Shown here in pieces: positions 60,603 to 64,000 of a stretch of DNA of 64,000 nucleotides. Position 1 is the stretch's first letter. Each line of letters begins with the position of its first letter. The translations under genes and the position numbers were made by a program. The stretch comes from Homarus americanus (Eukaryota; Arthropoda; Malacostraca; Decapoda; Nephropidae): contig NW_024727827.1 of the NCBI RefSeq assembly GCF_018991925.1, positions 156,001 to 220,000 on the forward strand. Direction: 5' to 3'. The notes under the pieces were generated by a model that saw only the letters and a list, made by a program, of their open reading frames with translations, was not told the DNA's origin and did no database searches.

Positions 60603-61578
60603 GTAACCAGTGGGGTTCCCCAGGGGTCAGTTCTGGGCCCACTCTTGTTCATAATCTACATAAACGATCTAGATACTGGGATCAGCAGTGACATAAGCAA
60701 GTTTGCGGATGACACCAAAACAGGGCGGCAGATTAATTCAGGGCAGGATGCAAATGCATTACAGGAGGATCTAAATAAACTGCAGGAGTGGTCTGAAAAA
60801 TGGCAAATGAAATTCAACACCAGCAAGTGCAGCGTACTGAATATTGGAAGAACAAATACTGTTAATATATGCAGCCTTAACAACATCAACCAAGAGAAGT
60901 CGACTTGTGAAAGAGACCTAGGGGTACTTGTAAGCCCGGACCTACGGCCTAGAAAACAGTGCGTTAATGTTCGAAATAAGGCAAACAGAGTATTGGGTTT
61001 TATATCTAGAAGTGTAAGTAATAAGAGTGCAGAGGTCTTATTGCAACTATATCTTGCGCTAGTCAGGCCGCACCTCCATTATGCTGTTCAGTTCTGGTGT
61101 CCCTATTATAGAATGGATATCAATTCACTAGAGTCGGTGCAGCGAAGAATGACGAAAATGATTCCGGGACTTAGAAACCTTCCATATCAGGATAGGTTAA
61201 AGAAACTAAACTTGCATTCCCTAGAAAGACGAAGAGTGCGGGGAGATATGATAGAAGTATTTAAGTGGGTGAAAGGAATCAATAAAGGGGATATAGATAA
61301 AGTTCTTATAATATCCGAGCAGGATAGGACTCGGAGCAACGGATTTAAGTTGGATAAGTTTAGGTTTAGGAGGAAGATAGGAAGGAACTGGTTCACAAAT
61401 AGGGTGGTGGACGAGTGGAACAAGCTTAGCAACTGTGTAGTAAGTGCTGGGACGCTGGAAAGTTTTAAAAGGAGGCTGGATAGATTCATGGATGATAGAG
61501 AGTGGTAGTAACTCTCGACAGGAGCTGCCATGCACAGACCAACCAGCCTATTGCAGACTCCTTATTTTCTTATGTTCT
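60603..61578 (+). pseudogene. CR1-like LINE copy 3 (5'-truncated, frame intact)
   Basis: Starts at exactly the same codon as copy 2 (VTSGVPQGSVLGPLLFIIYI). It keeps one open frame through SKFADDTKTG (FADD catalytic box) to FMDDREW at 61508. The 322-residue open frame starting at 60540 includes ~21 residues of unrelated upstream sequence. It lacks the endonuclease and the first half of RT, so it is inactive despite the open frame. The 3' tail is CTTATTTTCTTATGTTCT. Confidence 0.92.
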
Positions 61579-61579
61579 A

Positions 61580-63462
61580 ACACTCAGCAACAACAGGTGT
61601 GCTCCTCACGGCTGCATACCTGAGTAATTAACCTGACCTCCTGACCCCCCCTCACCCCTCCTACCCCCAGCTGCCCTTACCCACTCACCCCCCCTACTGT
61701 CCTCGCCAAGGTCATGTTAGGTCAGTCCAACGTGACTGAATTCCGGCCACCGAACACTAACCAAACCTAAGCGTAAGGTATAGGTGGAAATGGTAATGGA
61801 ACACACACACACACACACACATACATACACACATACATACACACACACAAACACACACACACACACACACACACACTGATACAGGTCACGCCCACATCCA
61901 GTTCAGTACATGTAGTCGAGGTCACATAGTCTGCTTGTCCGTATGTCGCTTATACCAGTTCTTATCACGTAACAATTAAACCACACATTAATTATAATGA
62001 TGATCTGTTCTTGTTTGGTTAGGATAGGTTGGGTTATGTATGTATGTTAGGTTACGTTACGTATGTATGTATGTAAACCAAACCAGTGAGACTACCACTT
62101 CTACCACCACTACTACCACCACACAAAGGACTGAGAGACCAACACACAGAATATTCTTGTTCGTGGTTGCATCTGAATTTCCTGTCTATGACGTAATGTA
62201 GCCCCTGGACTTGCCTAGCAGGGGTTGGAAGGGGGAAGGAGGGGGAGGGGGAAGGAGCGCGAGAGGGGGGAGGAGGTAGAATGAGAGGAGAAGAAGGAGG
62301 TTGAGGAAGAGAGAGAGGTTGCGAGAGTGGGGGGATGGACTGTGTTCACCTGGGGACGGGACAGGTGACCACAACATACTAATCAACTCTTCTCTCTATT
62401 TATCTGATCTAAAACTATTATATTAAACTCTTTAGATAATTTAAATGATGTTAAAATACATATATATATAAACTTAAAAATCGTATTCTGTAATTTATTT
62501 CCATTAAAAAATAAATAAATTAATAAATGAATCCCCCACAAACAAACAGTGATGTCAGTATAAACGCCATGACCCCAAAACAAAAGACAATCGGATGGAA
62601 ATAATTTCTCCCCACACATATTTAAACAAGCTTCAAAATACAATTTATCCTGAATATAATAATAAAATACAATTAGATAATGAAAAAATAATGTTATTCT
62701 AGTGATTATAAAATGTATTAAAAACTAGCCACTGATCAAATTCCGTGAGGTCCTTGAGAAAATATTCATGATTTCAGCATCTATAGAACAACACCAAAAC
62801 AAATGACGATCGCATATAAACAAACTAATGGCTTATAATTTTATTTTTTATTTCTTCTCCATACCAAGAGTCTAAGATAATAAATAATAATGATAATAAA
62901 CGAAACAGAACACAGGAAGGGAAAGGAGTTTTAAATGACCCTTCACTCCACAACACCACCACCATCACAACAGCTGGTAGGAGACTGGTTACACACAACC
63001 ACCACAACAACCACCATCTGTTCTAATGCTAGTAGTATATAAAGCAACCAATCCCTACCACAACTACCACCACCAATCCCTACCACAACTACCACCACCA
63101 ATCCCTACCACAGCTACCATTACCACCCACAATCTGTTCCTCTCCTACCATACCACCCCCTACAAAACAACCATTACACTACTTCTACCACAACTACCAC
63201 CACCAATCCCTATCTTTCTCGTCTATAGAGGGTGGGTGGGGGAAGGGGAGGGTGGGGAAGGGGTAGGGTGGGGGGAAGGGGAAGGTGGGGAAGGGAAGGT
63301 GGGGGGTAGGGGAGGGGGGAAATGGAAGGGGAAATATGTAAACATCAAGGGTTTGCTGACATATACACGACCTTGCCAACATGCAACTTATGCACGATCA
63401 ATTGCACCCTCTTCCTCTTAACACTACCGATCGACAGGGCACTTTTTTAGTCAATCCAGGAG

Positions 63463-63504
<42 letters not shown>

Positions 63505-64000
63505 GTCACCAACCCACACAACACTTCCCCGTACTTCTGGCATCACGAACCGGTTGTGAAGGATATGATCAACAGAACAGAATCGGGGGGTTCTAGAATA
63601 AAGAGACACACACACACACACACACACCATTAAAACTTACTCATTTACGAAGAAAAATAGGAAAGTGTGTGTGTGTGTGTGTGTGTGTGTTTTCCTCCCT
63701 CTTCTAATCTTCCTCTCCCTCTCTCTCCCTCCCTCTCTCTCCCTCTCCCTCTCCCTCCCTCTCCCTCCCTGGTGCAAAGTAAACTTATCTAACTAAAATC
63801 AACTCTCAGTATTAATGTTCTAACTTAATCTTACTAATTAATCCTCATTTAACCACTTAATTACATTCTTATTACCACAATTACGAGGAAAATAAATTAA
63901 CTTTCGACCTTTTGATATAATTAGAGCATTGAAATTAACTTAGTAATTAATAACAGATGACGTGAGAATAACAAAGTCTTTTCCCACGGGTTGGTGAGCG
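61580..64000. other. Gene-free right end
   Basis: Contains (CA)n at 61802-61876, GGGGAAGG-rich sequence (62220-62280 and 63225-63320), CTACCACAACTACCACCACC arrays (63050-63110), (GA)n (63465-63501), (CA)n (63605-63627), (GT)n (63666-63690) and CCCTCTCT runs. No coding sequence was recognised. Confidence 0.65.

Noticed and set aside
60540..61508. 322-residue open reverse transcriptase frame as a functional gene
   Set aside because: It lacks the endonuclease and the N-terminal half of RT. The first ~21 residues are unrelated flank. It is a 5'-truncated LINE.

Overview
The window is nuclear DNA from an arthropod, most likely a decapod crustacean (crab, lobster or shrimp). Four things point there. 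Genes are split by GT-AG introns. (TTAGG)n/(CCTAA)n pentamers, the arthropod telomere unit, are scattered through introns and spacers. Microsatellites and minisatellites are extremely dense. The non-LTR retrotransposon fragments and the tRNA-derived SINE resemble repeats I associate with decapod genomes. The species is inferred, not proven. I saw no bacterial operons, CRISPR arrays, phage or intact tRNA genes.

Layout, left half. A ~22-bp AT-rich satellite (41-990) abuts the last four exons of mitochondrial L-threonine 3-dehydrogenase (TDH, + strand, to 2552). Two minisatellites follow, one made of palindromic CRE-like TGACGTCA sites. Next is a complete presequence protease gene (PITRM1-like, + strand, 4562-8241) with one short presequence exon and one 2.9-kb exon. 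After a 3.3-kb spacer come three exons of a HINT3-like histidine-triad gene (+, 11526-13151; its last exon was not found). A convergent SFR1-like recombination factor gene lies at 17011-17454 (-). A SINE and two LINE remnants precede a five-exon LAPTM4-like four-helix membrane protein gene (+, 21723-28348). That gene appears to use a GC-AG final intron, and pogo/Tigger-type MITEs lie in and around it.

Right half. An EGFR-family receptor tyrosine kinase gene occupies 46391 down to 34169 on the minus strand. It has 12 exons and predicts about 1,461 residues: signal peptide, L1, furin-like Cys-rich, L2, extended Cys-rich, transmembrane, kinase and tyrosine-bearing tail. A CCAAT/CRE-rich candidate promoter sits near 47085-47215. 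From 47.4 kb to the end I found no host gene. That part holds three related LINE copies (one with its reverse transcriptase core deleted, two forming a ~1-kb head-to-head inverted repeat), a SINE whose body has expanded into two tandem arrays, and many simple repeats.

The genes look like an ordinary set of neighbours, not a co-functional cluster. TDH and PITRM1 are both mitochondrial, but nothing shows they are linked. I did not find a convincing undescribed system. The observations most worth a second look are: an open reading frame through EGFR intron 5 that would give a soluble receptor; the composite SINE with internal VNTR and higher-order repeat; the duplicated, broken start of PITRM1 exon 2; the GC-AG intron with two alternative C-termini; and the CRE minisatellite.
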